Of a DNA stretch of 64,000 bases, positions 35,451-48,374 are shown one piece after another. The position numbers and the translations under genes were made by a program. Source of the stretch: Microcebus murinus (Eukaryota > Chordata > Mammalia > Primates > Cheirogaleidae). The stretch spans positions 68,651,001-68,715,000 of the forward strand of contig NC_134112.1 in the NCBI RefSeq assembly GCF_040939455.1. The letters run 5' to 3'. Below the pieces are notes generated by a model. It saw only the letters and a list, made by a program, of their open reading frames with translations, searched no databases and was not told the DNA's origin. Each line of letters begins with the position of its first letter. Within the stretch, counting starts at the first letter, position 1.

Positions 35451-36170
35451 ACTTAAAAACATGTTTGAATGAATGAAGGAAAGTATGAATAGATTAATTA
35501 ATTAGTTAATTAATTAAAGTTGCCATAGAAGCAGATGGCACTGTTTTTGAGGATTTATTTCAAAAGAGTCCTTCCTCTCTCTTTCCCTTCAATGAACTAT
35601 GAGTAAAATGAGACAATATTCATACTTTAGATGCTTTAAAAAAACCTAAAAATACCTTTTGTTTTTATCTTTAGTTCATTCAATTTCTGTAAATCTTATG
35701 TTAAGAGTGTCTGCTGCAAGTATGGGTAATAATTGAGAAAGGAAATATATATTCTGGAACATGCAAAGTAAGGATCTATTCTAAGTAAATATAATAACCC
35801 CATGCATATACAATGAAACCCTTTGTGGTGAAGAATTAGCTATAGGAGAGTTACAAAATATTTCTCTCTCAGGTTCCATGAAACATCCTAGACTAATAAA
35901 AGATTTAAATTCCGAACACCTGGCTTAGTACCTTGCACGGTGAAGACTATTCAATGCATTTTCTCATGGCAAATACTAACTGACCCTACTGTAGTCCTAC
36001 TGTATCTTAAATATTGAAGTGAATAGGACATGGTTTCTGTCCTTTAGCAATTGACAGGATAGTGCAGAACAGGCAATTAGAGATTGTCATTAATACATCA
36101 TGAAAGGGCATAGAGAAGCATATGCTCCTTATTGTAACACCTGAACAGACTATAGTTTATTGTGGTACAA
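35451..36170. other. Unannotated; short TTAA-rich tract
   Basis: A short AATTAATTAGTTAATTAATT tract lies near 35493-35515. Nothing else recognised. Confidence 0.5.
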
Positions 36171-36174
36171 TTCA

Positions 36175-36835
36175 TTTATTCTTCATTCAAAATATATTTA
36201 TTAAGTGCATACTATTTGTCAGACACTCTTCTAGGTCTTAGGGAGTTGGCAGTGAACAAAACAGACAATATTTCATAGTTTATTTTATTGTGAGTAGAAC
36301 AGGCAATAAACAACCATATGTGTAATATACTGTCAGGAAATGGTAAGTGTAAAGAAAGTAAAGCCTAGAAAGTAGAATGAGAGTAGCAGGAAAGTCTTGT
36401 TTTAGTTAGGGTGGTTAGGGAATTTGAGTTCCAAGAGACAAGTTCTGAACAGTTATTAGAATGAAGTAAGGAAGGAAGACATGACAGTACATGACGAGCA
36501 TTCCAAGCTTAGACAACAGCAAGTTCAAAGGGCCTGGAGCAGGGGCATATTTGGCATCTGTCAAAATAACAAGAAAGCAAGTGTGACAGGAGCAGAGAGA
36601 AGGGAAAGAAGACTGGGAGGAAATGAACTAAGAGATTTAGCCAATGGCCAGATTATATTCAAATCTTATGAAAACCATAGTAAGACCCTGGATTTTAATG
36701 TGAACATGATGAGATGCCAATGGAGGATTTTGAGCATGGAAGCAATGTGATATGCTTTTATTGGATTTACTCAGGGCTAGAATGGAGCTGGTGGGTTAGA
36801 TAGGGAAAGATTTCTATAGGTCAAGGAGCCTGAGC
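36175..36835 (-). mobile_element. L2 LINE fragment
   Basis: The plus strand carries a clear complement of L2 from its 3' end inward: AATATATTTATTAAGTGCAT, CAGACACTCTTCTAGGTCTT, CAGTGAACAAAACAGACAAT, then CAAGTTCAAAGGGCCTGGAG and GATGCCAATGGAGGATTTTG. About 660 bp is retained. The 89-codon plus-strand frame at 36481-36750 lies within it and is spurious. Confidence 0.8.
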
Positions 36836-37165
36836 TTCATCTGGAAAGACACATAATTAGTCAGGTGAATAGGTTCATCTGGGTTTCAGGATGTAGGGAA
36901 AGGGGAAGCAAAGTGTGACAGGTAGAGAGGGAGCAGCACATGCAAAATTTGGAGACAAGGAAAGATTACAGTGCATGGCAGGGCTATTTTACCCAGTGGA
37001 CAGTATTAGAGGAAGAGTAACAAAGGCCCACAAGCTTTCAAAGGCTGAAAAAAATATTTTGAGACTTAAAATGAGAAAAACTACTTTTAGGGAGTTCTGA
37101 AATATAAAAGGGGGAATTTTTTAAATCAAATCAATGAATAACTAATTACATTAAAATATAGTTAA
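36836..37165. other. Unannotated; possible L2 remnant
   Basis: Purine-rich sequence that may continue the L2 fragment but is too diverged to call. The 61-codon plus frame (36915-37100) is not recognised. Confidence 0.4.
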
Positions 37166-37169
37166 GAAT

Positions 37170-37290
37170 AGAATGTAGGCTTCACAAAAGTAGGAAATTA
37201 TCTATTTTGTTCCCCAAGGTATTTCAGTATCTAAAAAAGGCCTAGGCTGTAGTAGTCATCTCATAAGTATCTACTGAATGAAGGAATTTA
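37170..37290 (+). mobile_element. L2 3'-end fragment
   Basis: The order of the L2 3' end is visible: TATTTTGTTCCCCAAGGTAT, AAAAAAGGCCTAGGCTGTAG, then AAGTATCTACTGAATGAAGG, the usual end before the short terminal repeats. Confidence 0.6.
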
Positions 37291-37725
37291 ATTCAATTCT
37301 ATAAAAAGTGGCATTATGTCAACCCATCAACTACAACTCTGCTCGAATCTTATATAGTTATTTGTAAATTATTTTTAATGTGGCATGTGAGTTTACTATA
37401 ATGTCTCTGGTAAGAAGTGGCTGGCTAAAAGCATTTATACCCAGGGCCTGTGAGGGTATTTAAAGGGATCTATGTCCTGAAAACCAGCAAGTATTACAAA
37501 TATTGTTGAGTCAGCATGCTTCTCTCCATTCATGATTCACTCTCATTAACTAACTTTATGTTTGATATTTTCTTACTTTAAAAATAGATTTATTTAGATA
37601 TCCATATTTTCTCAAATCAGATATAACAAAGTTTTTATTTTTGAGCATTACTAAAATGATATCATCTAGTCTTATTTACCTTATTTTTATTCACTCAATA
37701 TTGTGTTTTGATTATAGTCATAGAA
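37291..37725. other. Unannotated non-coding sequence
   Basis: No feature recognised. Confidence 0.5.
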
Positions 37726-37734
37726 TAATTGCAT

Positions 37735-37950
37735 ATAAAAGCAAAAAATAAATAAAACTAGGAACAACCCAGATGTCCACTCATAGGAGAATGACAACTT
37801 AATTGTGATGTAGTCTCACACCGGAATATTATAAAGCAGGAAAAATTATAGCCAAATATAACAATAAAGGATATCAATTGCCCACTTTTAAAAACTGCAA
37901 GAAGGTATGCAAAGATAGTAAATAAAACTCCCTAACATCTGTGTAGTGAA
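37735..37950 (+). mobile_element. Old L1M/HAL1-like 3' fragment
   Basis: GGAACAACCCAGATGTCCAC followed by TAGGAGAATGACAACTTAAT and AATATTATAAAGCAGG follows the end of old L1 ORF2 sequence. It is short and decayed. Confidence 0.6.
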
Positions 37951-38865
37951 AAATAAAGTTTACTAAGGACAGTCTTTCTTGCTAAAACAGAATACTACAC
38001 TTGATAAGGTTTTAACAATTATAAGCCAGGAAGGAGATTCTGTAGTGGGAAGGACCTTGTTTGATTTCCTTGGAAGTTTTTGCTTTTACCTTTATGTTCA
38101 TCTTCTTAGAGTTGCTGTGTTACTAAAACCGCTAGCTGCCAGTGGCACTAGTTTTCCTTTTCCAAGGCAAAATCATGTATTAAGACATACTCTACACATA
38201 ACAGGATTCAGGAACTAGACTGCCTATTTATTTTATTTTGCCCCACTCCAAAAAACAGCAAATTCCATTAAAATAAAACAATACCCGACTCAAATCATGG
38301 TACATTTATTATTTTATTTCAATAAAGGAGAGTGCTGAATTTTTCTGATTTTTTTTAAGAAACATTAAGAATCTTCACATACTGTAAATTAGATCCAGAG
38401 CTGAAAAACTTTATTGTATGAGATCTATAAATAGATCCTACTGTTGTAGTAATAGAGGTTAATCCTATGGAGTTAAGTTTTTAAAAACATACACATATAT
38501 GGCTAGGAATTGTTCTATGTGTTTAAAATCATTCCCTTTCTGTATCCTCAGGGCTGAAGGAGTACAGCATTGATTACTAAGATATGCCAGTTCTAGTCAA
38601 CACAACTTCACTTCCATCCGTATCTACTGTAAAAAGGCAAAGATTAACATTTTGGTAAAAAGACAAAAGAGAAAGTCTTGTTCATGCTTCATCTCGACAT
38701 AAGCAGTGTATTCCTCATTTAAGCCATAACTTTGATTTTACTAGTTTCATGGCAGTTCCTCATCTATCACCTATCTATGTATACATCTATACATATGGAT
38801 AATATATCCAATTGTTATGTATCAGATTTTAATTGCAATTAACATGATTCATTTAGATAAATATT
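37951..38865. other. Unannotated non-coding sequence
   Basis: No feature recognised; the 79-codon frame at 37979-38218 has no motif. Confidence 0.5.
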
Positions 38866-38869
38866 TTAT

Positions 38870-39085
38870 TTGTGTTAACACTTTTATAACGTACACTCTG
38901 TTAGGTATGGTTCTAAGCAGTTAAACCCTGCAAATTGTGAGGTAGGTACTTCTATAATCCACATTTTTCAGATGAGGAAGCTGAGGCCCAGGGAGATTAA
39001 GTGATGTGGTAAAAGTCACAAGTTCATAAGTATTAGACCCAGCATTCAAACACACAGAGTCTGGCTGAGGGTCTGTGCTCTTAAA
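38870..39085 (-). mobile_element. MIR SINE
   Basis: A minus-strand MIR. The plus strand shows CAGATGAGGAAGCTGAGGCC (complement of the MIR core), then GAGATTAAGTGATGTGG and TCACAAGTTCATAAG. About 215 bp, typical length for MIR. Confidence 0.85.
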
Positions 39086-40010
39086 TTTCTGTATTACCTA
39101 TGATAAACTGCTGTATAATAAGCCACTTAAAATATCAGTGTAGATAGTTAAGCCAGAAGCTCTGCCTCAAAAATATATTTTGAGTTTGGTTACTTGGAAA
39201 ATTAATCTTTGAAGTCTTTTTGCCCTTATTAAAGAGATACAATTTTTTTTTCCCATTAGCACTGCCTGTGAGACTGACCTTTCCCAGCATGAGGACCATC
39301 CTTAACTATTTCTGTTGTCCTTAACCTAATGTGTTGCCCACTCAAAAAATCCTTGAAAAGATAAATGATTGACTGATAGAACAAATTGGTAAATTAAAGG
39401 AAGTGTTGAGGTAACTGGATGCTTCAGATTGAAATTTTGTTCTTTATAAACAATAAAATATTTGGCCTGAATTAATCAGATGATTAGCTTATATCAATTT
39501 ATTTCATTGAATTTAGAAATTGATCCTTAATTTAATTCTTAGTCTATCACTTGTGCCCTTGAGTCATAAACTACCAAATTATATCTGTGATTTTTTAAAA
39601 GTATACAAAAATTGAACTTCAAATTTAAGTACATAGCAGTCTAATATTAATAACAACATAATGTTGTCTAATAGTGCATGCCCCAAAACTTTATCCAAAT
39701 GTAAACATTTCAGCAATTATTATAACATATGAAAATATTATGGTATATTTTGAAATATACTAAATGATTCCATTAAAACCCAGTTTGAAGGGTACATTTT
39801 TTCAAATGAATAAATATTCAAAACATTTGTTTAGAATTGGTGGATTATAGCCAAATTTTAATACTTGAAATATTTAATGGAGAAAAAATACAAGATAAAC
39901 AATTATAGGTTTCCTATTTTTATCATCAGCCACTTACAGGTATATAACACATAGAGAGCTAACTCAGATTCCTGCGGCACCAATCTGTATAAAAAGCCTG
40001 GGTCAGTTAT
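39086..40010. other. Unannotated AT-rich sequence
   Basis: No feature recognised. Confidence 0.5.
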
Positions 40011-40014
40011 CGCC

Positions 40015-40275
40015 ATGAATCTATTCATTCAGTTAATATTTATTGAACACCCGTAACACAAACACACTGCTCTAAGTGCTCTGTAATAGCACACTGTACA
40101 TGTATGGTACTTTAAAGTGCTTCCAAGATTCACAAGTATTGTCTTGTGTAATGTAACAAGGTAGCCAACCTTGGTGTCATTCGTACTGTATCAGTTGTGG
40201 AAACTGAGGCCAACAATGTTTAATTATACCACCCAAAGTCACAGAATTGGTGGTAAAACTGGAGCTACAAAAGCA
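40015..40275 (-). mobile_element. MIR SINE, diverged
   Basis: The plus strand reads GTTAATATTTATTGAACACC, GTTGTGGAAACTGAGGCCAA and CCCAAAGTCACAGAATTGG, which match the complement of a MIR in order, with a long middle part. Confidence 0.7.
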
Positions 40276-41030
40276 GTAACTGTGGTAATAAAAAAGGAGA
40301 GAGGGAACAGGCCAGCATGATCCTTGTAGAAATAGCCCATCAAGAGGTTCTGCTTCATAAATGTCTTCATTTTAAAGCAATGTTAAATGGCTTGGTTATA
40401 CATGGAATACACATAAAACTTGCTTTATTATTAAGGGTTAAGTTTCTTTTGATTAATATGGACCAACCTCCTATAATAGTACTTTTTAAAAAGTATAGTT
40501 GGTAAATTCTTATATCATGCTTTTCTCTTTTCTTGCCTAAAACTTAATTGAAAAAACAAGCTTCACAAAAGGAACCCCAGGAATAAATAGGGTATGTAAT
40601 GAGCAGCCATTATACATGATTTCTTCACTCATGTGGAACCCCTATAACCCACTAATGAGTTCGCCACTTGTAAGGTACTAAGGCCTTTTGTTTCAACTAG
40701 GTTAATCATATTTTATGACCAACCATTATGTCTCTTTTATTCATGTGTACTACTCTTTCATCGCTAGGTAAAGTATTCATATTTTATGGTCCAATTTATT
40801 ATTTGGCTGCATCTGAAAATCAGGCTTATATGAATATTTTGTTTGATATGCAAAATATACTAAAATTCCTGTTACCTTCATAAACATATAATAAATTGTA
40901 TAAAAAGGCATACTTTAAGAAAATAAGAAAATTGAACAGGGAGTTCTTAAGCTTTCTCATCCCTGCTGTCAATATGCTAAGCAAGCAAGCAAGCAGAAAT
41001 TAATTTAGTCCAATATTGATAATTAATAAT
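40276..41030. other. Unannotated non-coding sequence
   Basis: No feature recognised except a short AAGC tandem run near 40979-40995. Confidence 0.5.
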
Positions 41031-41034
41031 TGAT

Positions 41035-41255
41035 AATGGCTACTATCTATTAAGTACCTTCTCTGTGCCTCCTTCTTTACATATATATTTATATATTTAT
41101 CATTGCTGCTAACTGAATCATTAAACTGGCCATATACAATAGTTATCTCCATTTTACAGCTGAGGAAACAGAGTCAGCAAGAGTAATTTTTCCATGTCAC
41201 AGAATGACAAACTTGAGCTTTTCTTTCATCCTGAATACATTGGCTATTATATCAC
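41035..41255 (-). mobile_element. MIR SINE
   Basis: The plus strand shows TACTATCTATTAAGTACCTT, CATTTTACAGCTGAGGAAAC and TTTTTCCATGTCACAGAATG in MIR complement order. The middle is expanded by an AT-rich stretch. Confidence 0.75.
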
Positions 41256-41344
41256 AACTTTTCCCTATCTTCACTCCTTCCATCACAGCAGACCAGTATG
41301 CTGAAGTTTTGTCTTCATTGCTGCTCCATTATCTCTTAAGTTCA

Positions 41345-41915
41345 TTTATTCAGGTATTTATTTGAAATACATTTTTTTATATCTACCAACAGGCCAGGCA
41401 TAATTTTAGGAATTGAGGATGTAAAATTTGCAAGACAAAGTCCTTGCTTTCAAGTGTTTATAATGTCAGGCAGAGTCAGGCAACAAGGTATAAATAAACA
41501 AGATAATTTCAGAAAGTGATAAGTGCTGGAAAAACTTACAGAGTGAAGTGATAGCATGGGGAAAGGGGCTAGTGGAGAAAGGGTGAGTCTATTTTAAAGT
41601 GGAATACTTTTTTGAGGTGTTGACATCTGAGCTGGGCTGTGAATTATGAGAAAAAGATACCAGATGACCTGGGGTTGGGTGTTCTCATCAGAAAGAACAT
41701 TAAGTGCAAAAGCCTAAGGCAGAAACAAGTGTAGCACATTCAAGGAATAGCTAGAATGCCAATGTGGCTAAAATTTAGTGAGCTGAGAGAAAAGTGGTAG
41801 TAGGAGTTGGGCTTGAAGAAATAAGCAAGCACCAGATTCTGCACTGCCTTATAGCCTTGGTAAAGAGTTTGGTTTTATTTTAAATACAACGTAAGCCACT
41901 GGAGCATGTGGGAAT
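41345..41915 (-). mobile_element. L2 LINE fragment
   Basis: The plus strand carries the complement of L2: CCAACAGGCCAGGCATAATT, GGCAACAAGGTATAAATAAAC, AAGTGCAAAAGCCTAAGGCA, CTTATAGCCTTGGTAAAGAG and AACGTAAGCCACTGGAGCAT. About 570 bp. Confidence 0.8.
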
Positions 41916-42406
41916 TTTCCATTTTTAGGTCGGGTATAGTTCTGCCTTTAGCTACAACCAGTTTAACTAGCTCATGTTTAACAGATTTCTTGCTTCTCAT
42001 ACCTCTAGCCACTGTCTGCTATCCTTTTGTGGTAGAGCAGCTGCCTCCACTATCAATCACCCTCTTAGAATCTCTTCTCTTTCCTATGGGCTTACCTGAC
42101 AAATTTCACCATCTAATACTGATGCCAGAGCCACATTAGCTTGATACATACTTTGGATGCTATGGCACTGCCCTGAGCCTGCTTTACCATGCACTAAAAC
42201 TATCTTTACCTTTTCAGCCCCAGTGCTGATACTTTCATCTCAGAGAATCTGAGAAGTGGATCCATCCCAGGTGCTACGGTCTGAATGTTTGTGTGCCCAT
42301 AAAATTGCTATGTTGAAAACATGATAACCAAGGTGGTATAATTAGGTGGTGGGGCCTTTAGGAGATGCTTAGGTCATGAGAGTGGAGCCCTCAAAAAGTG
42401 GATTTG

Positions 42407-43034
<628 letters not shown>

Positions 43035-43267
43035 TGGATTTGTGCCCTTATGAAAGAGACCCCAGAGAGCTCCCTCATCCCTTCCCTCATGTGAAGTTAC
43101 AGTGAGAATGTATCTATGAAGGAAGTAGGCTCTCAAAAGACACCAAATATGTCAGGACCTTGATCTGGGACTTCCAAGCCTCCATAACTGGTAAGAAATA
43201 AACTTTTATTGTTTTTAACTAACTAGTTTATGGTGTTTCGGTGTAGCAGCCCAAATCGACTAAGACA

Positions 43268-43455
43268 CAAGCTCTCTGATGCCTCTTCTTATAAGGACAC
43301 TAATCTCACCATGAGGCCACCGCCCCCTTTCATGATCTCATCTAAATCTAATTAACTTCCAAAGGCCTCACCTCGAAATGACATCACATCGGTGGTTAGG
43401 GGTTCAGCATATGGATTTGGGAAGTGAGTGCAATTCAGCCCATAGAATACACAGA
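43268..43455 (-). mobile_element. MLT1-type LTR fragment
   Basis: The plus strand reads TCTTCTTATAAGGACACTAAT, ATGATCTCATCTAAATCTAA, CCTTCTGAGG-like CCAAAGGCCTCACC and ends near CAATTCAGCCCATAG: the complement of the 5' half of an MLT1 LTR. It abuts the LTR ending at 43267 and points the other way. Confidence 0.75.
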
Positions 43456-43590
43456 TTCAAGGTAGCTGATAGGCATAGATCTAACTTCTGAGTAAGAAGA
43501 GGAGCATCAACATTATATTGTAAAAAGATCACATGAAATGGACGATCTTGTGGCCATCATGAAAAATACAATCTACCATATTATGTATAG

Positions 43591-43638
43591 ATGCATACAC
43601 ACACATGCACATATGCATACATATGTGTGTGTGTGCAT
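43591..43638. repeat. CA/TG inverted repeat
   Basis: ATGCATACACACACAT at 43591-43606 faces ATATGTGTGTGTGTGCAT at 43621-43638, forming an imperfect hairpin with a 14-base centre. Confidence 0.85.
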
Positions 43639-43639
43639 T

Positions 43640-44080
43640 TGATCCAACTCTGTTCAATAAGAGGGCCTAAGAGCAGCAATCGTGCCGTACCTAGTTCAAT
43701 AACAGTGAGCACACCTAGTGCCCAGATCTTAGCCTCCGAATATCATTCTTCTTTATACCAGAATTCCTCAGGGAAATGGCTGATCCAAGTGCTAAGCTAG
43801 GTCAGAAAAAAGCACAAGATGACAGTAAGTCTAGAACCTCTTGTGTCAGAAAGCAGAGAATAATGCCCAAAGAACACAGGGGCCATCATGAAGGAGTTCC
43901 ACTGGCCAACTCTGAAGCCATCTATATGTCCAAGTGAATAATTATAGTAACTGATTATAACTCATTGGATTAAATAAATAAAATTTATTGAGGAATGGAC
44001 TATATACACAATTTCAAATTATCTCCCCATGCAAATATTTATTATTTACAAAAGGAGAAAAGGAATTTCACAGTGTGGAA
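43640..44080. other. Unannotated non-coding sequence
   Basis: No feature recognised. Confidence 0.5.
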
Positions 44081-44084
44081 GCCG

Positions 44085-44640
44085 GCAGACAGAATGTTAA
44101 TCAATTGGTCAAAGTGAATATCATTATTAATGGGACAAATTAAAATTACACAATATCTGATAGGTTTAATGAGAAAAAAGCAGCATCTGCTCTTTGGTAC
44201 TCTACAAAAGTTGCCTAACTATCACAGAATGAGGAAGCATCAGACACCCAGATTGAGGAATGGTTACAAAATAACTGGCCTGTACCCATCAAAAGCATCA
44301 AAGTCATTAATGTCGAGGAAAGACTGAAAGAACTGTTCCAGGCTGAAAAGGACTGAAAACATATCACAGCTAAATGGCCTAAAGAACATTATCAGGACAA
44401 TTAGCAAACTCAAATGGAGTCCGAAAATTACATGGTGGTAATGTATCAATATTGATTTTATTATTTTGATGATTGCTTTGTGTTTATGTGGGAGAATATC
44501 CTTGTTTGCAGGAGACACAGTAAAGCATTTGGGGTGCTGGGGCATCAGGTCAGCAACTGACTATCCAGTGGTTGAAGGGGAAAAAGGGTTTTATATTCTG
44601 TACTTGTAAGTAGAAGATTATTTCAAATAATATTTTTAAA
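44085..44640 (+). mobile_element. Old repeat, probably L1M 3' region
   Basis: The series GACTGAAAGAACTGTTCCAG, AAGAACATTATCAGGACAAT, GTATCAATATTGATTTTATT, TGTGGGAGAATATCCTTGTT and AGTAAAGCATTTGGGGTGCT follows a common mammalian repeat that I associate with old L1M 3' UTR. The family name is from memory and uncertain, but the repeat nature is likely. Confidence 0.5.
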
Positions 44641-44689
44641 AATTACACATGGCTTACACTCTAAATTGCTTGGCATTGTACCCACAAGC

Positions 44690-45075
44690 CTCTGGTTTTG
44701 TGTCTCACCTTGTACCTTGTATGTAACAATTCCCTGGAAATGACCACTACATGCTTTAATTGCAAAGCTGGCCAGCCTTCATTCATCACTTTCCAGGGAT
44801 ACTTTTGTCTCTCCTCTCTTCTGGAAAATTTTTACTTATTCTTTGTGGCCACTTTAAACATCCACTTTCCTGTGAAACCTTTTCAATTCTCCTGAACACA
44901 CATACTGATGTCCTCTTGTCTCCACTGTGCTTATACACTACTCTTGTATAGTACATGCAGTGAAGAAAAAGCCATGACTGATGTGATGGATTTGTCTTTG
45001 CATCCTCAGGACTCATAACAATCCCTAGAACATAGGATCAGCTCAACACATTGTGTTTAATGAGTAAACACTAAA
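44690..45075 (+). mobile_element. L2 LINE 3' fragment
   Basis: Plus-strand L2 3' region: TTTCCTGTGAAACCTTTTCA, GTCTTTGCATCCTCAGGACT, CAATCCCTAGAACATAGGAT and a final TTTAATGAGTAAAC. The short open frames on both strands here (65-76 codons) are spurious. Confidence 0.65.
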
Positions 45076-45241
45076 TTAATGCATGGAATGTTGAAATTGT
45101 CAATATTCCTTTTCAAAAAGAGCTCCTTTGTCATTTGTAACCATTGATATCACACAAACTTGTGGATTTATCATCTTTTGGAGAGGTTTTAGTGGTTCTA
45201 TTATATGTGTATTTCATTATAAGTCCCTTCAAATTATTTCT

Positions 45242-45315
45242 GGAATGGAATGGAAGGAAGGAGGAAGAAAGAAAGGAAGACAAAAAGGAAGGAAAGAAGT
45301 GTGTTGTGTGTGTGC

Positions 45316-45358
<43 letters not shown>
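45242..45358. repeat. Purine-rich GGAA/GA microsatellite
   Basis: GGAAT and GGAAG-type repeats at 45242-45298, a short GTGT stretch, then (GA)n at 45316-45357. The repetitive Arg-Glu frames over it (73-87 codons on both strands) are repeat products. Confidence 0.92.
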
Positions 45359-45362
<4 letters not shown>

Positions 45363-45589
45363 TGAGAAAACAGTCTTAAATTTAGTGTAACCAAGTCCTA
45401 AAATAAGTGAATTGCATCTATTTCATTAAAAGGGGGAAATAATTTGAGTTCAGGAAACTCAGTGAATTGGTAGGACTTAACCTCATCTCTAACATCTGGT
45501 CAGCAAGGCTGCTTGGGCAAAGCAGACAAAAGAACCACTTTAGGGATGTTAAATCTGGATGTAACCCGCCCCCTGCCCTCTGCCCCCAA

Positions 45590-45790
45590 CTCTGCTACTT
45601 TTCAGTTACAGGATCTTGGGCAAGTTAGTTAATCTCTATGATTTTCGGATTCCTCATCTATTAAATGAAAATAATACTATTAAATCCATTGGGTTATTGT
45701 GAAGATTAGAGGAAATTATTAAAATAAAGAATGAAGCATTATGCTTGGAATATTGTAAGTGCTTAGAAGATGGAAGCTATTATTTTTTAT
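45590..45790 (+). mobile_element. MIR SINE
   Basis: Plus-strand MIR: CTCTGCTACTTTTCAGTTAC, ATCTTGGGCAAGTTAGTTAA, GGATTCCTCATCTATTAAAT, TGTGAAGATTAGAGG and GTAAGTGCTTAGAAGATGG in consensus order. Nearly full core length. Confidence 0.88.
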
Positions 45791-47925
45791 TATTCCTAAA
45801 ATTTTGATACTCTCTACTGCCTAATTGATAAGTTTTAATTTTGTTATACTTTACTAATGAATTAACACACTAAAATAAGTATTTGAAATTATGAACCAGC
45901 AAAATCTTCTGAAAGATCCAGTGGTCTCATTTTTTAATCTATAAAAATGTACTTATGATTACAGGTTTTATTTTAAATTTGGTTATTTTCCAAGTCAGAT
46001 TAATCTTCCAGTTAGCTCTGTATGAGAAAAAAGAATTGGACATTTTGCACATATAAAGCTTCTTTGGTTTTGACAAGTTGAGAGGTATATTGTGCTTAGT
46101 TCTCAGGATCATTTTCTTACTTTCCAGACAAAAGGTTTTCTGCTGCTAATCTGTCAGTCTTAAATCTCGTGGGATATGCTCTCTTCAACCCTCTTCTCTC
46201 TTGTTTTTTGAGTAAATAATTATCTGATGTTTTCCTCCTAATGCATACATTGCTCTAAATCAAAGCTCTCTGAAAGAAAAATTTACATGGAAATGAATCA
46301 CATAGTAAGTATTAATGGTGTTTTGAAATAATAAACAGCGGTTATAATGGCTTTTAGCCAAGTCAAACTAAAAAAAAAATAAAATAAAGTAGAGGTTACT
46401 AAGTTCAGGCTGATGTTATTTTTCACATTACTTCTCTTAAAGTTAGAAAATCAACAAGGAATAATAATAAAATCCCCCAAACTTGAGACAACAAAAGAAT
46501 TAGCAGAGTAAGCCCAAGATATCACACTTTTAACTTTAAGGTCAAAAAGAGTGAGAGATTTAAGAGTATAGACCCATTCAATATCTATATTTGTCTGGTT
46601 TCCTTTAACCCCTATTACTATATATGAATTTCTATGGTGTTAATATTCACATTTCTCACGTGAATTGCTAAAGGAGTCATTGTATAGCATCTCCTTCAGT
46701 TTTCACTCTAAACAAGTCAGTAATCACTATTCACTCTTTTGAGTTTAAAGAACTTTCTTTTCATGTACTTTGAAAAGTATTGCATAAAATTAGAACTTTC
46801 CAGAGTGTTGTTTATGTTCAAGGACAGATTTAAACAATGAGGAGACATCAGGCTTGGATGAGTCTCTGAAAATAAAGACAACCTATATCTTGCATGAAGA
46901 AAAGATATTTGGAAAATGTTGTGAGTGGATGAATCACAGAACACACATTCACCAGTGTAATTATCACCTCCTCATGCTCTATGTCTATACTGCTAGATCT
47001 TTAACAGTTCTCAAGAGCTACAGTTTGTACTGTGTGTTTCAGAGGGCACCTAACAAGCCACCCATATTTCGGAAGCAGTGAGCAGGAGGATTAATGAGTT
47101 GCTTAGTCCCCCTCCTTTGAATGAGTATTTATTGATTCTGACAGAGGCATAGGGAAGTGAATGATAGGTAGTAGAGTTGCATACCTCATCTGCCTTAATT
47201 TGTTTGTTAAAATGGATTAAAACTGATGGCAAATAAGACTGTGCAGGAAAGACAGGACACAGAAAACTATAGTGGTCACAGAAGAAAAGAGCATTGACTA
47301 AAAAAAATCAAGTTTTTAGCTGGGTGCTATTTTTATAATCTAGGATTTTAGGCATGCATAAGCTATTTTAATATCATGCATATGAATATATTCACAAAGT
47401 TATATGCAGTTTACAGCCTTAAAAGCAAGGTTTTCCTAACTTGCAGCACCATGAGCTCAATTTTATGTACCTGGGTTTGGAAAAAATCAGATTGTGTTCT
47501 TTTGGGCTCATGTATCATTACGATTAAAAGAGATTTCTGGTGTTGGACCACAGATGGCACCTTTGTTAAGAATGTATGAAGTCGATGGAGTACACCTTAT
47601 TTCGTTATAGCTGTGTAGGCTCTGGAAATCTGGCAGCAGTAAGCATTTGTTTGTCACTTAAATGATGCATTAACGACTCAGAAGAGAAGATACAATTAAG
47701 GGTGGGGGTGTTTGTTTGCTACTTCGTTTGTGTTTTGTTTTGTTTTTGCTAAGACATGCTGTTTACCAAACAAAAATTAAGGTTAAGAACGGCATGCTTT
47801 TGGTATCATCTCATTCCATGTGGTTTTTATCTTCTCTCATTTTGATGGGGTAAAAAAGTATAGGTTGAAGACTACCGCCAGGTAGGTAGGTCTCCAGGTC
47901 TCCCTTTGGCTATACTTCTGTGTTA
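45791..47925. other. Unannotated non-coding sequence
   Basis: AT-rich, with nothing I can name. A weak trace of an Alu-like head (AGCTGGGTGCTATTTTTATA) at about 47320 is too short to call. Open frames up to 75 codons have no motif. Confidence 0.5.
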
Positions 47926-47930
47926 GTTCC

Positions 47931-48374
47931 CTAGTGCTGTCATAACAAAGCACCACAAACTGAATGTGCTTAAAACAAAAGAAATGTACTGTTCTGGAGG
48001 CTAGATGTATTAAATCAAGGTGTTGGCAGGGCCATCCTCCCTGGGAAATCTGGAGGGGAGATCCATTTCTTGCCTCTTGTAACTGCTGATGTCTGCCAGA
48101 TATAGTTGGCATTCTTGTCTTGTAGACACATCACTCCAATCTCTGTCTCCATTCTCACAGGTCAGTCTTATCCCTGAATGTCTCTCTGTGTTCTCTTCTT
48201 ATAAGGACACCAGTTATATTGTCTTAAGAGTCCATTCTACTCTAGTGTGACCCCATCTTAAATTAATTAATTGCTTCTCCAAATACTCTATTTTCAAATA
48301 AATTCACATTCTGAGGTACTAGGGGTTAGGACTTCAACATATCTTTTTTGAAGGACACAATTAAACCCACGGCA
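47931..48374 (-). mobile_element. MLT1-type MaLR solo LTR
   Basis: The plus strand reads TGTTAGTTCCCTAGTGCTGT, CAAGGTGTTGGCAGGGCCAT, TTCTTATAAGGACACCAGTT, CATTCTGAGGTACTAGGGGT and CACAATTAAACCC, the complement of an MLT1 LTR. At about 440 bp it is longer than the others because of an extra stretch around 48060-48180. Confidence 0.88.

Noticed and set aside
45131..45394. Arg-Glu or Ser-Leu repeat proteins on both strands
   Set aside because: They are translations of the GA microsatellite.
47320..47365. Alu or other SINE head
   Set aside because: Only about 40 diverged bases resemble an Alu start; too little to call.
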